A stretch of DNA of 46,082 nucleotides from Lachnospiraceae bacterium (GCA_016281385.1 JAEEIN010000165.1:1-46082); one strand, 5' to 3'. Positions 26,594-35,620 are shown, counted from the stretch's first letter. Notes: a model not told the origin generated them from the letters alone. Made by a program: numbers and translations.

Positions 26594-27673
26594 TTATTTT
26601 ACTTTCTTTGCCTTCATTTCTGCTTCAACGCAAAGCTGCGCCGCTTTAAAGGCATGTTCCTGAGTCATTGCGTTTTCGGTCCTGTTGATACAGTCAAGGA
26701 TAAGCTGTCCGAAGAAAGGATATCCGACTTTGCCGTTTACTTCAAAATGCTGCTCCCCGTCTTTATTGACAAGGAATACATGATCGGAAGTTCCGTCATT
26801 TGTACCCACATTCACGTATTTTCTCAGCTCAATGTACCCTTCCGTACCTATGATAAAGGTACGTCCGTCTCCCCAGGTTGAGAGTCCGTCGGGTGTGAAC
26901 CAGTCCACCCTGAAATGCTGGGTGGCTCCGTTGTCGCCTACCAGAACCGCATCGCCGAGATCCTCCAGCTCCGGATATTCGGGATGGTTGTAATTGCCCA
27001 CTTCCGAATAAGCAACCTGTGCATCTTTGACGTTACAGTAGAATAAGAACTGCTCGATCTGATGGCTTCCGATATCGCATAAGATACCGCCGTATTTTTC
27101 TTTTTCATAAAACCAGTCGGGGCGGCCTTTGGGATCTCCTATCCTGTGGGGACCGAATCCGTCGATATGGATGGGGGTACCGATGGCACCCTGCTCTATG
27201 AGCTGTCCCGCAAAAACCGCGGACTCCACATGGATACGCTCGCTGTAATAGACCATGTACTTTCTTCCGGTCTCAGCCACAGTCTTCTTTGCCAGCGCCA
27301 GCTGCTCAAGGCTTGTAAGGGGCGCCTTGTCGGTAAAATAATCCTTGCCGTGCTTCATCGCCCTTACGCCCAGTTCGCAGCGCTTCCAGGTTTCTGCCGC
27401 TCCGCATACCAGCTTAACCTCGGGATCGTTATAGATCTCCTCCTCGCTCTCTGCGATGGTGACCTGAGGATAGGTTCTCTTAAAGGCCTCGGCCTTCTTT
27501 ATGTCTTTGTCGTACACCCACTTTAAGGTAGCACCCGCCTCTATAAGTCCGTTGCACATTCCGTATATGTGGCCGTGATCCAGCGCGATGGCCGCGATCA
27601 CAAATTCTCCGGGCTTGACTACCGGGGCGGGTTTTCCCTTCGGTGCGTAATTCATACCGTCTTTGTTGTTCAT
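26594..27673 (-). CDS. Gfo/Idh/MocA family oxidoreductase (third of three), atypical
   Basis: 359 residues. The fold is recognisable by ICDIG/CDIGSHQIEQF with the conserved His and by the C-terminal sheet, but the nucleotide-binding loop is unusual: IALDHGHIYGMCNG in place of GxGxxG, and the EKP motif is replaced by DKAPLT. Homologues with this start are often found beside sugar operons, but I cannot assign a reaction. The altered motifs may mean changed cofactor use or a non-redox role. It begins four bases after the binding-protein gene. Confidence 0.85.
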   Translation of the reverse strand: MNNKDGMNYAPKGKPAPVVKPGEFVIAAIALDHGHIYGMCNGLIEAGATLKWVYDKDIKKAEAFKRTYPQVTIAESEEEIYNDPEVKLVCGAAETWKRCELGVRAMKHGKDYFTDKAPLTSLEQLALAKKTVAETGRKYMVYYSERIHVESAVFAGQLIEQGAIGTPIHIDGFGPHRIGDPKGRPDWFYEKEKYGGILCDIGSHQIEQFLFYCNVKDAQVAYSEVGNYNHPEYPELEDLGDAVLVGDNGATQHFRVDWFTPDGLSTWGDGRTFIIGTEGYIELRKYVNVGTNDGTSDHVFLVNKDGEQHFEVNGKVGYPFFGQLILDCINRTENAMTQEHAFKAAQLCVEAEMKAKKVK

Positions 27674-27677
27674 GTTC

Positions 27678-29339
27678 TTACTTTCCGTAATAAGCTTCTC
27701 TTTCAGCGATGATGGTGTCGATACCCACTTCTCTTAACTCATCCATGTACTCGTTGTATACATCGTCAAACTCGCCGGGCTTGCAGGTGATCATCTTTGT
27801 CTGATAATCGTCCCTTGCAATGTTTAAGTCCGTGATAAGATCGGGTGTTGAAGGTGATGTATAGGAAGTATCGTGGTTGATGGTTCCGGCGAGAGCATAC
27901 TCGTAGTTCTGGATAACATAGCTTTCAAATCCTGGAGCTTCTTTTGCGGTACACTTGTTGAAGTCGTCAACCGAGAAGAAATAACCCTGGTTACCTACAA
28001 GGAAGATATCGGTTCTGATCCAGTCCTTATCCTTTGAGTTGTACTCTGCATCCTTAACTACCGGTACACCGTCTATCATATCATAGTGCTCGCCTTCGAA
28101 ACCATGATAAAGAACGAAACCGCCCTTATCGGTGCACATCCAGTCAAGATATGTCATACATGCTTCAACAACTTCTTCGCTTGCGGTCTTGGGGCAGAAT
28201 GCGATAAGTCCGCCTGCACCGTATGCGCCTGAATATACATTACCGTCATTTACGTTTGCGAACTGAGGAATGGATACAAAGTCTGCGTCCGGAACATTTT
28301 CCTTTAATGTCTTTAAAAGAGATCCGCGGAGTACGTCAACGTTACCGTTTACGCTGTACTCGGTGAATGCAAGGTTACCTGTAACGATAAGGCTCTTGAA
28401 ATCATCTTCCGCAAGGCTGTAATACTCGGGATGTAAAAGACCTGCGTTGTAAAGCTTGTTCATGAACTGATAGAAGTCGTACATACCGGGATCGTAGTAA
28501 TCCTGGATAACGTCTTCTCCGCCGCCGCTTACCTTAACTGCTATGGGATCGTTTGCGATCTTTGAGAATACCTGCTTTAAGTTCCACTTGTTCCATACAA
28601 CGGCACCGGTAACGCCTGTAAGGCCATCGGGGTTGTTGTTGACCATCTTGTCGATGGCATTGTAAAGTTCATCGGGATTTGTAGGGATGGCAAGACCTAA
28701 CTTATCAAGCCAGTCCTTACGGATAAAGAGGTTACTCTTTGCGGTGGTAGCTCTCTTTGCAACGATACCGTAGAGGTTTCCGTTTCCGTTTCTTCCGATA
28801 TCAAGAACGTCCTCGCCGATATATGCCTTGATGTTGCGGGCCTGATCTTCGCCGTCGATGAACTCGGAAAGATCCCATGTTCCGCCCTGATTGAAATAAT
28901 CCTCGGCATAAGCGTATGTGTATGTAAGTGTCAGGTCGGGAGCTGTCTGTGAAGCTACCATTGCCTGCATCTTTTCAACCTCGTCCCATCTGGGAACGGG
29001 AATATACTCAACATTGATACCGACCTCAGCCATTGCTTCCTGACAATACTTCGTCCACTTATTGTCGGTGATGGTGGAACCGTCGGGTGCGTTACTTCTG
29101 TCAAACAACTCAACCTTGATGGTCACATTATCAAATTTCTTGGAACCATATGTTGTCTGATATTTGCTTGCCGTGGAAGCCTCTTCGGATGTCTCTGTTT
29201 TCTTGTTTTCCGTAGAAGAAGTTTCCGTTTTTGTTCCTGCGTCAGAGGCTGAAGTCGTTCCTTCACCCTTTCCGCAACCCGTGAATGACGACAGTACAAG
29301 GATCACTGCCAGAACACTCGCCAATACTCTCTTTTTCAT
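27678..29339 (-). CDS. Extracellular solute-binding lipoprotein of a sugar ABC transporter
   Basis: 553 residues, within the range of the large LplA-like binding proteins. The signal ends in a lipobox (SFTGC, Cys22), then a Ser/Thr/Glu-rich linker to about residue 65, then the binding domain. It should catch an oligosaccharide or sugar derivative outside the cell and deliver it to the permeases at 29425 and 30307. GGAGG stands before the ATG. An 85-base gap with a small inverted repeat (ATCAAT/ATTGAT near 29387-29406) separates it from the permease gene and may help its message accumulate separately. Substrate unknown. Confidence 0.92.
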   Translation of the reverse strand: MKKRVLASVLAVILVLSSFTGCGKGEGTTSASDAGTKTETSSTENKKTETSEEASTASKYQTTYGSKKFDNVTIKVELFDRSNAPDGSTITDNKWTKYCQEAMAEVGINVEYIPVPRWDEVEKMQAMVASQTAPDLTLTYTYAYAEDYFNQGGTWDLSEFIDGEDQARNIKAYIGEDVLDIGRNGNGNLYGIVAKRATTAKSNLFIRKDWLDKLGLAIPTNPDELYNAIDKMVNNNPDGLTGVTGAVVWNKWNLKQVFSKIANDPIAVKVSGGGEDVIQDYYDPGMYDFYQFMNKLYNAGLLHPEYYSLAEDDFKSLIVTGNLAFTEYSVNGNVDVLRGSLLKTLKENVPDADFVSIPQFANVNDGNVYSGAYGAGGLIAFCPKTASEEVVEACMTYLDWMCTDKGGFVLYHGFEGEHYDMIDGVPVVKDAEYNSKDKDWIRTDIFLVGNQGYFFSVDDFNKCTAKEAPGFESYVIQNYEYALAGTINHDTSYTSPSTPDLITDLNIARDDYQTKMITCKPGEFDDVYNEYMDELREVGIDTIIAEREAYYGK

Positions 29340-29424
29340 GCTTTTTCCTCCATTGTCATGTGTTAAGAATAAAACTGTCTATATCCATCAATGCGCGCTT
29401 ATTGATCGATAACTGATTTACGGA

Positions 29425-30300
29425 TCAGCCCTTTACCGAGCCGATCATAACGCCCTTAACAAAGTACTTCTGAAGCCAGGGATAGACTACAAGGATGGGA
29501 ATGGTTGAAACCGCTACCGTTGCCATCTTTAAGGACTGTGTCATTACCTGAGTTCCTATACCCTCAAGGTTGGCGTTTGAGTTGTTTAAGTCCTCTCCGA
29601 AAAGAAGACCTTTAAGCCTTAGCTGCAAAGTGTAATACTGAGGTTTCTGTATGTACAGCAGTGCATCGAAGTATGTATTCCAGTAATTTACGGCGTAGAA
29701 CAGGCCGATGGTGGCAATGATCGGAACCGAAAGGGGAAGGATCATCTTTATCAGCACCTTCATATAAGAAGCTCCGTCTATTCTCGCCGCCTCCTCAAGG
29801 CTTTCGGGGATGTTCCTGAAAAATGTCCTCATTACGATAAAGTTAAATACATTTATCGCCTGGGGGATAAAAAGTGCGGGCAGTGTATCAAAAAGATGTA
29901 CCCACTTAACTACCAGAAAGGTTGGGATCATTCCTCCGCTGAAATACATTGTAAAAAGAATGAGCGAAGTAAAGAATTTTCTTCCCGGCAGATCCTTTCT
30001 CGAAAGGGCAAATGCCGCAAGTATGGTAAGAACAAGGCTTAATCCCGTTCCCGCAAAGGTTACAAGAAGCGTTGCCCGCATGGCCTGCCAGATCTGGGTC
30101 TTTCCCAGGATCTGTTTATATGCTTCAATGTTGAAATCTATGGGGTAAAAGGTTACCCTTCCCGAAAGCACCGCATTATATCCGCTCACCGAATATGCCA
30201 GCACGTTTAAGAACGGATAAAGGCAGATGAACGCAAGTATTGCGATCAGGGCACCGTTTATGAAACGCCCCGCGGTCATTTTGTTTTTCTTCATACCCAT
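29425..30300 (-). CDS. ABC transporter permease, LplC/YtcP type
   Basis: 291 residues with six membrane segments. The EAA loop that contacts the ATPase is clear: EEAARIDGASYMKVLIKMILPLS. It pairs with the permease at 30307 to form the channel. No ATPase gene is in the operon; in Gram-positive bacteria a shared MsmX-type ATPase usually serves such importers. It starts seven bases after the other permease gene. Confidence 0.93.
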   Translation of the reverse strand: MGMKKNKMTAGRFINGALIAILAFICLYPFLNVLAYSVSGYNAVLSGRVTFYPIDFNIEAYKQILGKTQIWQAMRATLLVTFAGTGLSLVLTILAAFALSRKDLPGRKFFTSLILFTMYFSGGMIPTFLVVKWVHLFDTLPALFIPQAINVFNFIVMRTFFRNIPESLEEAARIDGASYMKVLIKMILPLSVPIIATIGLFYAVNYWNTYFDALLYIQKPQYYTLQLRLKGLLFGEDLNNSNANLEGIGTQVMTQSLKMATVAVSTIPILVVYPWLQKYFVKGVMIGSVKG

Positions 30301-30306
30301 AACCTC

Positions 30307-31209
30307 CTAGATGATACCTTCCTCGCCTATGGCTTTCGCAAATCTGTCGGCGGCGATCAGAATGATGATGTTGATGACAGACTGGAACAGGCCGATGGCT
30401 GTCGAATCGCTGTACTTGGCCCTTTCGATACCTATGCGGTAAGTGTATGTACTGATAACCTCCGCAACTTCCCTTACCTTGTCGTTACCGATAAGAAGAG
30501 GGGCATCAAGTCCGATACTCATCATCTTTGAGATCTGCAGGATCAGCATCGTAACAATAACGGATTTGATACTTGGAAGGGTTATGTAGATAAGCCTCTG
30601 GAATTTGGAAGCTCCGTCGAGATAAGCCGCTTCGTATAAAGACTCATCCACTCCCGTAAGTGCCGCCAGATAAATGATGGTTCCCCATCCGATCTCCTTC
30701 CAGACATTACAGATAACGTAGGTGACTATCCACCAGCCGTTGCTGCTCATGAAGGGAATGGTTTCTCCGCCGAAATTTACGATGATGCGGTTTATCGTTC
30801 CCGAGCTTAAAAAGAGGTTGTTTGCGATACCGGCAACTACCACCCATGAAATGAAGTGGGGAAGGTACAGTACCGACTGTGTTACCCTTTTGAATCTGTT
30901 GGATCTGACTTCGTTTAGCATCAGGGAAACGATGATCGTCAAAGGAAAACTCACAAACAGCGTGGTCAGGTTGAGTACCAGAGTGTTCCTTATGGCGTGC
31001 CAGAAATTTTTGCTCTTAAAGATCTTCTGAAATACTTCCAGTCCCACCCAGGGACTGTCCGATATTCCTTTGAATACGTTGTAATTCTTGAATGCTATGG
31101 TTATTCCGTACATGGGGATGTATTTGAAAACAATGTAATACGCCATTACGGGCACCAGCATCAGATATACCCACTTATAGTTCCAAACCTTTACGGCTGT
31201 CTTTTTCAC
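30307..31209 (-). CDS. ABC transporter permease, LplB type
   Basis: 300 residues from a GTG at 31207-31209, favoured because GGGAGG lies nine bases upstream; a longer frame starting at 31263 has no ribosome site. Six membrane segments start with WVYLMLVPVMAYYIVF, and the EAA loop reads YEAAYLDGASKFQRLIYITLP. It forms the membrane channel with the permease at 29425. It is the first gene of the transporter and dehydrogenase operon, and faces the AraC-type regulator across a shared control region. Confidence 0.9.
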   Translation of the reverse strand: MKKTAVKVWNYKWVYLMLVPVMAYYIVFKYIPMYGITIAFKNYNVFKGISDSPWVGLEVFQKIFKSKNFWHAIRNTLVLNLTTLFVSFPLTIIVSLMLNEVRSNRFKRVTQSVLYLPHFISWVVVAGIANNLFLSSGTINRIIVNFGGETIPFMSSNGWWIVTYVICNVWKEIGWGTIIYLAALTGVDESLYEAAYLDGASKFQRLIYITLPSIKSVIVTMLILQISKMMSIGLDAPLLIGNDKVREVAEVISTYTYRIGIERAKYSDSTAIGLFQSVINIIILIAADRFAKAIGEEGII

Positions 31210-31356
31210 CCTCCGATACCTCCCTTGCTTTATAACTGAAATATAACATTCAAAATCCGTCATCTCTTACACTGTTTTGCTCTTTTCTTTGCGCCAAATG
31301 ACTTCATAAATTGGTGTTTTTGTCATGATTTCAGGGATATTTTCGCTTTTCAGTGT

Positions 31357-31389
31357 ATTATTGATGTTGTTTGAGTCATGTTTGAGTCA
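31357..31389 (-). promoter_or_regulatory. Tandem 11-bp operator and promoter of the transporter operon
   Basis: TGTTTGAGTCA occurs twice without a gap (31368-31378 and 31379-31389, plus-strand reading), one helical turn apart. On the minus strand an AATAAT -10 (31357-31362) places the -35 region at 31380-31385, inside the distal copy, with no good -35 sequence. Activators of the AraC family typically bind tandem direct repeats at exactly this place. The regulator gene lies directly beside it. Confidence 0.7.
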
Positions 31390-31478
31390 GATTACGCAAT
31401 GTTTTCATATTGACCTTTGCAAAGAGGCGGATTACCTTTGTACTAGAGAGGTGTTTTCTTTATTTGGAGGGAATTATC

Positions 31479-32384
31479 ATGAGTTGTAAGGGGTTTAAGA
31501 AATACAGCGCCATAAACGGCGATGTACAGTGTGAGATCAAGTCAAAGGATGCGCCCTTTGACTATTCGGATGATATGCATAATCACGACTGCCACGAGAT
31601 CCTGATCCTTCTTGGGGGTGAGATACGTCTGTATACCGAATATACGGGTCACATGATGAAAAGAGGAGATGTGTGCTTCATTTCCCAGTACATTTTTCAT
31701 ACTGCGGACCTTTTTACGCCCGAAAAGTATGACCGTATCGTTATCAATGTAAACGACGATGTGTTAAAGGCTGCTTCTTCTTCCAAAATGGATCTGCGCA
31801 CATGTTTTGAGATCGACGATGAGACCCTTCTTCCCACAGTTCATCTTGAAGAGGACGAGCTTGAAGAAGTGATAGGATATGCACGGGAATTGCAGAAAAG
31901 TGTCAACACAGCCGCACCGGGATCCGAGATCCTGACGGATGCGTATTTAAAGCTCATAATGGTAAAGCTTACGGAAAAGTATTCGGACGATCCCATGATC
32001 CACTGTCCAAACATTCTTCCTCCGATCGTAAGCAAAACTTTCGAATATATAGAGAAGCATCTCACCGAGGAACTTTCCCTGACTTCCCTGGAAAAGGAGA
32101 TCCATCACAACGGTACCTACATTTCCAGAAGCGTAAAAAAAATATCAGGGCTGTCACTTCAGCAATATATAATCGCCAAAAGACTCGCCCTGTCCTGCAG
32201 ACTCCTTCGTGAAGGCTATACGCCAAGCGACGCGTGCTTCATGTCGGGATTTAACAATTATTCAAATTTTTCCAGAACCTTCTCGAAGCAGATCGGAATC
32301 TCGCCGAAACAGCTCCAGATGTCCTATCGTAACGGAAAGTCCGTGACCTTCGGTGTAAAGAAAGAAGATCGTGACCGAACCTGA
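31479..32384 (+). CDS. AraC-family transcriptional regulator
   Basis: 301 residues from the ATG at 31479, preceded by GGAGGG; the frame is open upstream to 31410 but without a ribosome site. An N-terminal cupin (about 25-100, HNHDCHEILILLGG ... GDVCFISQYIFH) should bind the effector, and the C-terminal pair of helix-turn-helix motifs (about 195-290) ends in the family pattern GFNNYSNFSRTFSKQIGISPKQ. It is divergent from the transporter operon, with the tandem repeat between them, so it very probably controls that operon. Its stop directly abuts the stop of the convergent RluA gene, sharing the palindrome TGATCA. Confidence 0.92.
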   Translation: MSCKGFKKYSAINGDVQCEIKSKDAPFDYSDDMHNHDCHEILILLGGEIRLYTEYTGHMMKRGDVCFISQYIFHTADLFTPEKYDRIVINVNDDVLKAASSSKMDLRTCFEIDDETLLPTVHLEEDELEEVIGYARELQKSVNTAAPGSEILTDAYLKLIMVKLTEKYSDDPMIHCPNILPPIVSKTFEYIEKHLTEELSLTSLEKEIHHNGTYISRSVKKISGLSLQQYIIAKRLALSCRLLREGYTPSDACFMSGFNNYSNFSRTFSKQIGISPKQLQMSYRNGKSVTFGVKKEDRDRT

Positions 32385-33029
32385 TCACAGTTTAAAAACC
32401 ATTTCTTCCCCGGTCTTCGGGTGGATAAAGCTTAATTCTGCGGCTCTCAAGGAAACAAAACGTATTCCCTGCTCTTTGGAGAATGCGATGCTTTCCGGGG
32501 AGCCGTATTTTTGATCTCCCAGGATGGGCATTCCGGCATTGGAAAGCTGGAGCCTTATCTGGTGGTGACGTCCGGTCTCAAGATGAACTCTGAGAGTGGC
32601 AGTCCTTTCATCCTGCGTCATGGTTTCATAAGAAAGCCTTGCTTCCTTTGCACCCGCTTCTTTCGGTGAAGCCGCAACACGGGAAGTATTTCCCTTCTTC
32701 TCTTTGACAAGATGATCCGTAAGTTTTCCCTGCTCCGCAAAATCCGCGGGCTTAAGGACCACCGCCTCGTAGGTCTTTGAAAATGCTTCCTTGGTAAGCT
32801 GCGCCGTCAATGCCGCTGCCGCTTCCTTTGTTTTTGCAAAAACAAGGATTCCCGCCACCGGCTGATCCAGACGATGGATCACGTAGATCTCGGGGACCTC
32901 TCCTTTTTGCTTTCTGTACTTTTTAAGTTCCGTCTCCAGGTCCGCCTCGCCGACTTTTGCACTTTGTGTCGCAATTCCCGCGGGCTTTTCCACAACCAGG
33001 AGATCTTTGTCTTCAAAAATGATATTCAT
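32385..33029 (-). CDS. RluA-family RNA pseudouridine synthase
   Basis: 214 residues, a short member without the S4 domain. The catalytic loop is HRLDQPVAGILVFAKT near residue 50 with the essential Asp; the third conserved motif GRHHQIRLQLSNAG is also present. It converts uridine to pseudouridine in rRNA or tRNA; the target cannot be told. It lies six bases after the response-regulator gene at 33036. No clear ribosome site stands before the ATG, so coupling to the upstream gene is likely. Its end abuts the AraC gene. Confidence 0.9.
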   Translation of the reverse strand: MNIIFEDKDLLVVEKPAGIATQSAKVGEADLETELKKYRKQKGEVPEIYVIHRLDQPVAGILVFAKTKEAAAALTAQLTKEAFSKTYEAVVLKPADFAEQGKLTDHLVKEKKGNTSRVAASPKEAGAKEARLSYETMTQDERTATLRVHLETGRHHQIRLQLSNAGMPILGDQKYGSPESIAFSKEQGIRFVSLRAAELSFIHPKTGEEMVFKL

Positions 33030-33035
33030 AGTGCA

Positions 33036-33728
33036 CTACATTTTAAAGCGATAACCTACCCCCCAAATAGTCTCGATATATTGAGGGTTAGACGAATCCA
33101 CTTCGATCTTCTCGCGGATCTTCTTGATATGGACCGTAACCGTGGCGATATCGCCTATGGATTCCATATCCCAGATCTTACGGAAGAGTTCGTCCTTCGT
33201 GAATACATGGTTGGGATTTTCCGCGAGGAAGGTAAGAAGGTCGAATTCCTTTGTGGTAAAGGGCTTCTCCTCACCGTCGATCCATACGCGGCGTGCGGTC
33301 TTGTCGATCTTAAGCCCACGTATCTCGATCATCTTGTTTTCGGGCTTCGCATTTGTATTTACAAGGCGCTCGTACCTTGCAAGATGGGCCTTAACACGGG
33401 CCACAAGCTCGCTGGGGCTGAAGGGCTTCGTCATGTAATCGTCGGCGCCAAGACCGAGACCTCTGATCTTGTCGATATCGTCCTTCTTTGCGGATACCAT
33501 AAGGATCGGCACGTTCTTTGTTTCTCTGATGGATTTGCAGACATCAAAACCGTCCTTACCGGGAAGCATCAGGTCAAGAACAATAAGGTCGTAATTTCCC
33601 TCAAGAGCCTTCTTTTCTCCCGCAAGTCCGTCCGGGCAGGTATCAACTTCAAATCCGCTTAACTCAAGATAATCCTTCTCAAGATCAGCAATGGCATCTT
33701 CATCTTCAATGATCAAAATCTTACTCAT
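33036..33728 (-). CDS. OmpR/PhoB-type response regulator
   Basis: 230 residues from the ATG at 33726-33728 (MSKILIIEDED); GAGG lies nine bases upstream within the kinase gene. An alternative ATG at 33743 adds five residues. The receiver has D9/D11, phospho-acceptor D52 (VLDLMLPGKDG) and Lys in TKPF; the winged-helix DNA-binding domain covers about 130-228 (EFDLLTFLAENPNHVFTKDEL, VHIKKIREKI, IWGVGYRF). It overlaps the end of its kinase by eight bases, a usual sign of a partner pair. Targets unknown. Confidence 0.94.
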   Translation of the reverse strand: MSKILIIEDEDAIADLEKDYLELSGFEVDTCPDGLAGEKKALEGNYDLIVLDLMLPGKDGFDVCKSIRETKNVPILMVSAKKDDIDKIRGLGLGADDYMTKPFSPSELVARVKAHLARYERLVNTNAKPENKMIEIRGLKIDKTARRVWIDGEEKPFTTKEFDLLTFLAENPNHVFTKDELFRKIWDMESIGDIATVTVHIKKIREKIEVDSSNPQYIETIWGVGYRFKM

Positions 33729-34839
33729 TTGCGTTATCCTCATACTTTCTTAAAACAAAGTGCATACAGGTTCCTTCGCCTTCTTTGCTTGTGGCGTATA
33801 TGTAACCGCCGTGATCTTCAATGATCTTCTTAACGATGGAAAGCCCTATGCCGCTTCCGCCTTTACTGGAATTTCTTGAACTGTCGCTTCGGAAGAATCT
33901 GTCGAAGATGTTCGGAAGATCCTTGGCGGGAATGCCCCGGCCGTTATCCTCGATCTCGACCTTCACTGCGTCGGCTTCATCCAGAAGACGGATGTCAATG
34001 GTACTTTTTTCTTTTTCCTTGTCCATGTATTTCACGGAGTTGGAGATTATATTGTTTATCACACGCTTAAGCTGCTCGGGATCTGCAATGATCCTGGTGT
34101 CTGCGGGAACGAAATTGGAATAGTTAAGTTCGATTCCCTTGGATTCAAGCTCCACACCTATGTCTTCGATACAGTCGTTAAAATAATCGGAAATGTTTAT
34201 TCTTAAAAACGTGTAGGGAATACGGTTGTTATCGATCCTGGAATAAAGAGTCAGCTCGTTTATGAGCCTGTCCATGTCGTTTGCCTTGTTGTAAATGGTA
34301 CGGATGTATTTGTCCATTTTCTCGGGCGTGTCCGCAACACCGTCCATGATACCCTCCACATAACCCTTGATAGCCGTGATGGGGGTCTTCAGGTCATGGG
34401 AGATATTGGTTATGAGCTCCCGGTTCTTCTCCTCGTTTTCGATGCTGCCTTCGCAGTTTTCCTTAAGACGCTGGCGCATCTCTTCGAAATTTTCGTACAG
34501 CTCCTTCATATCGCCGTCCACATTTTCGGGGGCGAGTCTGTATTCGAAATTACCTTCTGCGATCTGCTTCATACCGATGCTCATTTCATTGATGGGATAG
34601 AAAACTCCCTTGGCAATCCACCTTGTCAGTGACATGGCGATGAGCACCATTATGATGATTATACAGATCGACAGGGAAAACATCAGTCTTCCCGGAACCA
34701 GCTCCATAAGGGAATCCGCGCCTGTCTGCTCCAGCTTTATCATTACCGTTCCCACGATGATGAAAGCCAGGATAAACAAAACGATGGGCAAAGCCGCTAT
34801 GCATAAAAATGTGACGTACAGTCTGGTCTTAAGTTTCAT
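33721..34839 (-). CDS. Sensor histidine kinase, partner of the OmpR-type regulator
   Basis: 372 residues. Two membrane segments (about 10-34 and 51-75) enclose only about 16 residues, so there is no real external sensor domain; signals probably come from within the membrane or from a partner. A HAMP domain follows, then HisKA with H148 in NISHDLKTPITAIKGY, and an ATPase domain (NNIISNSVKYM, DNGRGIP, GGSGIGLSIVKKI). GAGGG lies before the ATG. Small intramembrane-sensing kinases of this layout often respond to cell-envelope stress, but that is inference only. Confidence 0.93.
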   Translation of the reverse strand: MKLKTRLYVTFLCIAALPIVLFILAFIIVGTVMIKLEQTGADSLMELVPGRLMFSLSICIIIIMVLIAMSLTRWIAKGVFYPINEMSIGMKQIAEGNFEYRLAPENVDGDMKELYENFEEMRQRLKENCEGSIENEEKNRELITNISHDLKTPITAIKGYVEGIMDGVADTPEKMDKYIRTIYNKANDMDRLINELTLYSRIDNNRIPYTFLRINISDYFNDCIEDIGVELESKGIELNYSNFVPADTRIIADPEQLKRVINNIISNSVKYMDKEKEKSTIDIRLLDEADAVKVEIEDNGRGIPAKDLPNIFDRFFRSDSSRNSSKGGSGIGLSIVKKIIEDHGGYIYATSKEGEGTCMHFVLRKYEDNANE

Positions 34840-34862
34840 TGTTTTTCCCTCACCATGGTGCT

Positions 34863-34871
34863 ATTTTAACA
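34863..34871 (-). promoter_or_regulatory. Possible promoter of the kinase-regulator-RluA unit
   Basis: TAAAAT (34863-34868, minus strand) with TGT immediately upstream; no good -35. It lies about 25 bases before the start codon at 34839. Confidence 0.35.
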
Positions 34872-34971
34872 CACCTTTTAAAAAGAATAATAAAAATAAC
34901 GGGATATAAAAATAAAATAACTATAAACTCGTTGTTTTTGCGGGATTTGTTAACAATTTGTTTTAAAGAAA

Positions 34972-34980
34972 TGATATAAT
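34972..34980 (+). promoter_or_regulatory. Extended -10 promoter of the reverse rubrerythrin
   Basis: TGA-TATAAT, a perfect extended -10. No -35 at normal spacing. A 10-bp palindrome TTGTTAACAA lies just upstream (34947-34956), a possible regulator site; it does not match the PerR box as I know it. Confidence 0.6.
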
Positions 34981-35024
34981 CGAAATCAGCAAAAAACCAC
35001 AAACAATGAAGGAGGGTATTTTAT

Positions 35025-35612
35025 ATGGCAAAGTATGTATGTCCTGTCTGCGGTTATGTTCACGAGGGTGACAATCCCCCCGCAGAATGTCCCGTATGTC
35101 ACGTATCAGGGGACAAGTTCAAGCTGGTTGAGGGCGAGATGAAGCTCGCTGCCGAGCACGAGTTCGGCATTTACGCAAAGACGGTTAAGAACAACCCCGA
35201 TATCACGGATGAAGATAAGAAGTTTATTTTCGAACAGTTAAAGGCTAACTTTAACGGCGAGTGCTCGGAAGTTGGTATGTACCTTTGCATGGCACGTATC
35301 GCTCACAGAGAGGGTTATCCCGAGATCGGTCTTTACTGGGAGAAGGCAGCTTACGAAGAGGCTGAGCACGCAGCCAAGTTTGCAGAGCTTTTAGGCTCCG
35401 AGCTTGAGCCCAAGATGACCTCTTCCACCAAGGACAACCTTGCATGGAGAGTTGACTGCGAATACGGCGCAACCCAGGGCAAGTTCGATCTTGCAGCATG
35501 TGCCAAGAAGAACAACCTTGACGCCATCCACGATACGGTTCACGAAATGGCCCGTGACGAGGCAAGACACGGCAAGGCACTTGAAGGATTACTTAACAGG
35601 TACTTTAAATAA
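35025..35612 (+). CDS. Reverse rubrerythrin (N-terminal rubredoxin plus diiron domain)
   Basis: 195 residues. The rubredoxin iron site comes first (Cys 6, 9, 22, 25 in CPVCGYV and CPVCHVS); the ferritin-like diiron domain follows with E...EAEH (about 98-103) and EARH near 182. Classical rubrerythrin has the opposite order, and this reversed form is known from clostridia, where it reduces peroxide and oxygen with electrons from NADH-dependent partners. It fits a strict anaerobe. It has an AAGGAGGG ribosome site, its own promoter and its own terminator, so it is a single-gene unit. The electron donor is not encoded nearby. Confidence 0.93.
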   Translation: MAKYVCPVCGYVHEGDNPPAECPVCHVSGDKFKLVEGEMKLAAEHEFGIYAKTVKNNPDITDEDKKFIFEQLKANFNGECSEVGMYLCMARIAHREGYPEIGLYWEKAAYEEAEHAAKFAELLGSELEPKMTSSTKDNLAWRVDCEYGATQGKFDLAACAKKNNLDAIHDTVHEMARDEARHGKALEGLLNRYFK

Positions 35613-35620
35613 AAAGCAAC

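Noticed and set aside
32874-33662. 262-residue plus-strand open frame
   Set aside because: Antisense to the RluA and OmpR-type regulator genes, both of which carry clear family motifs.
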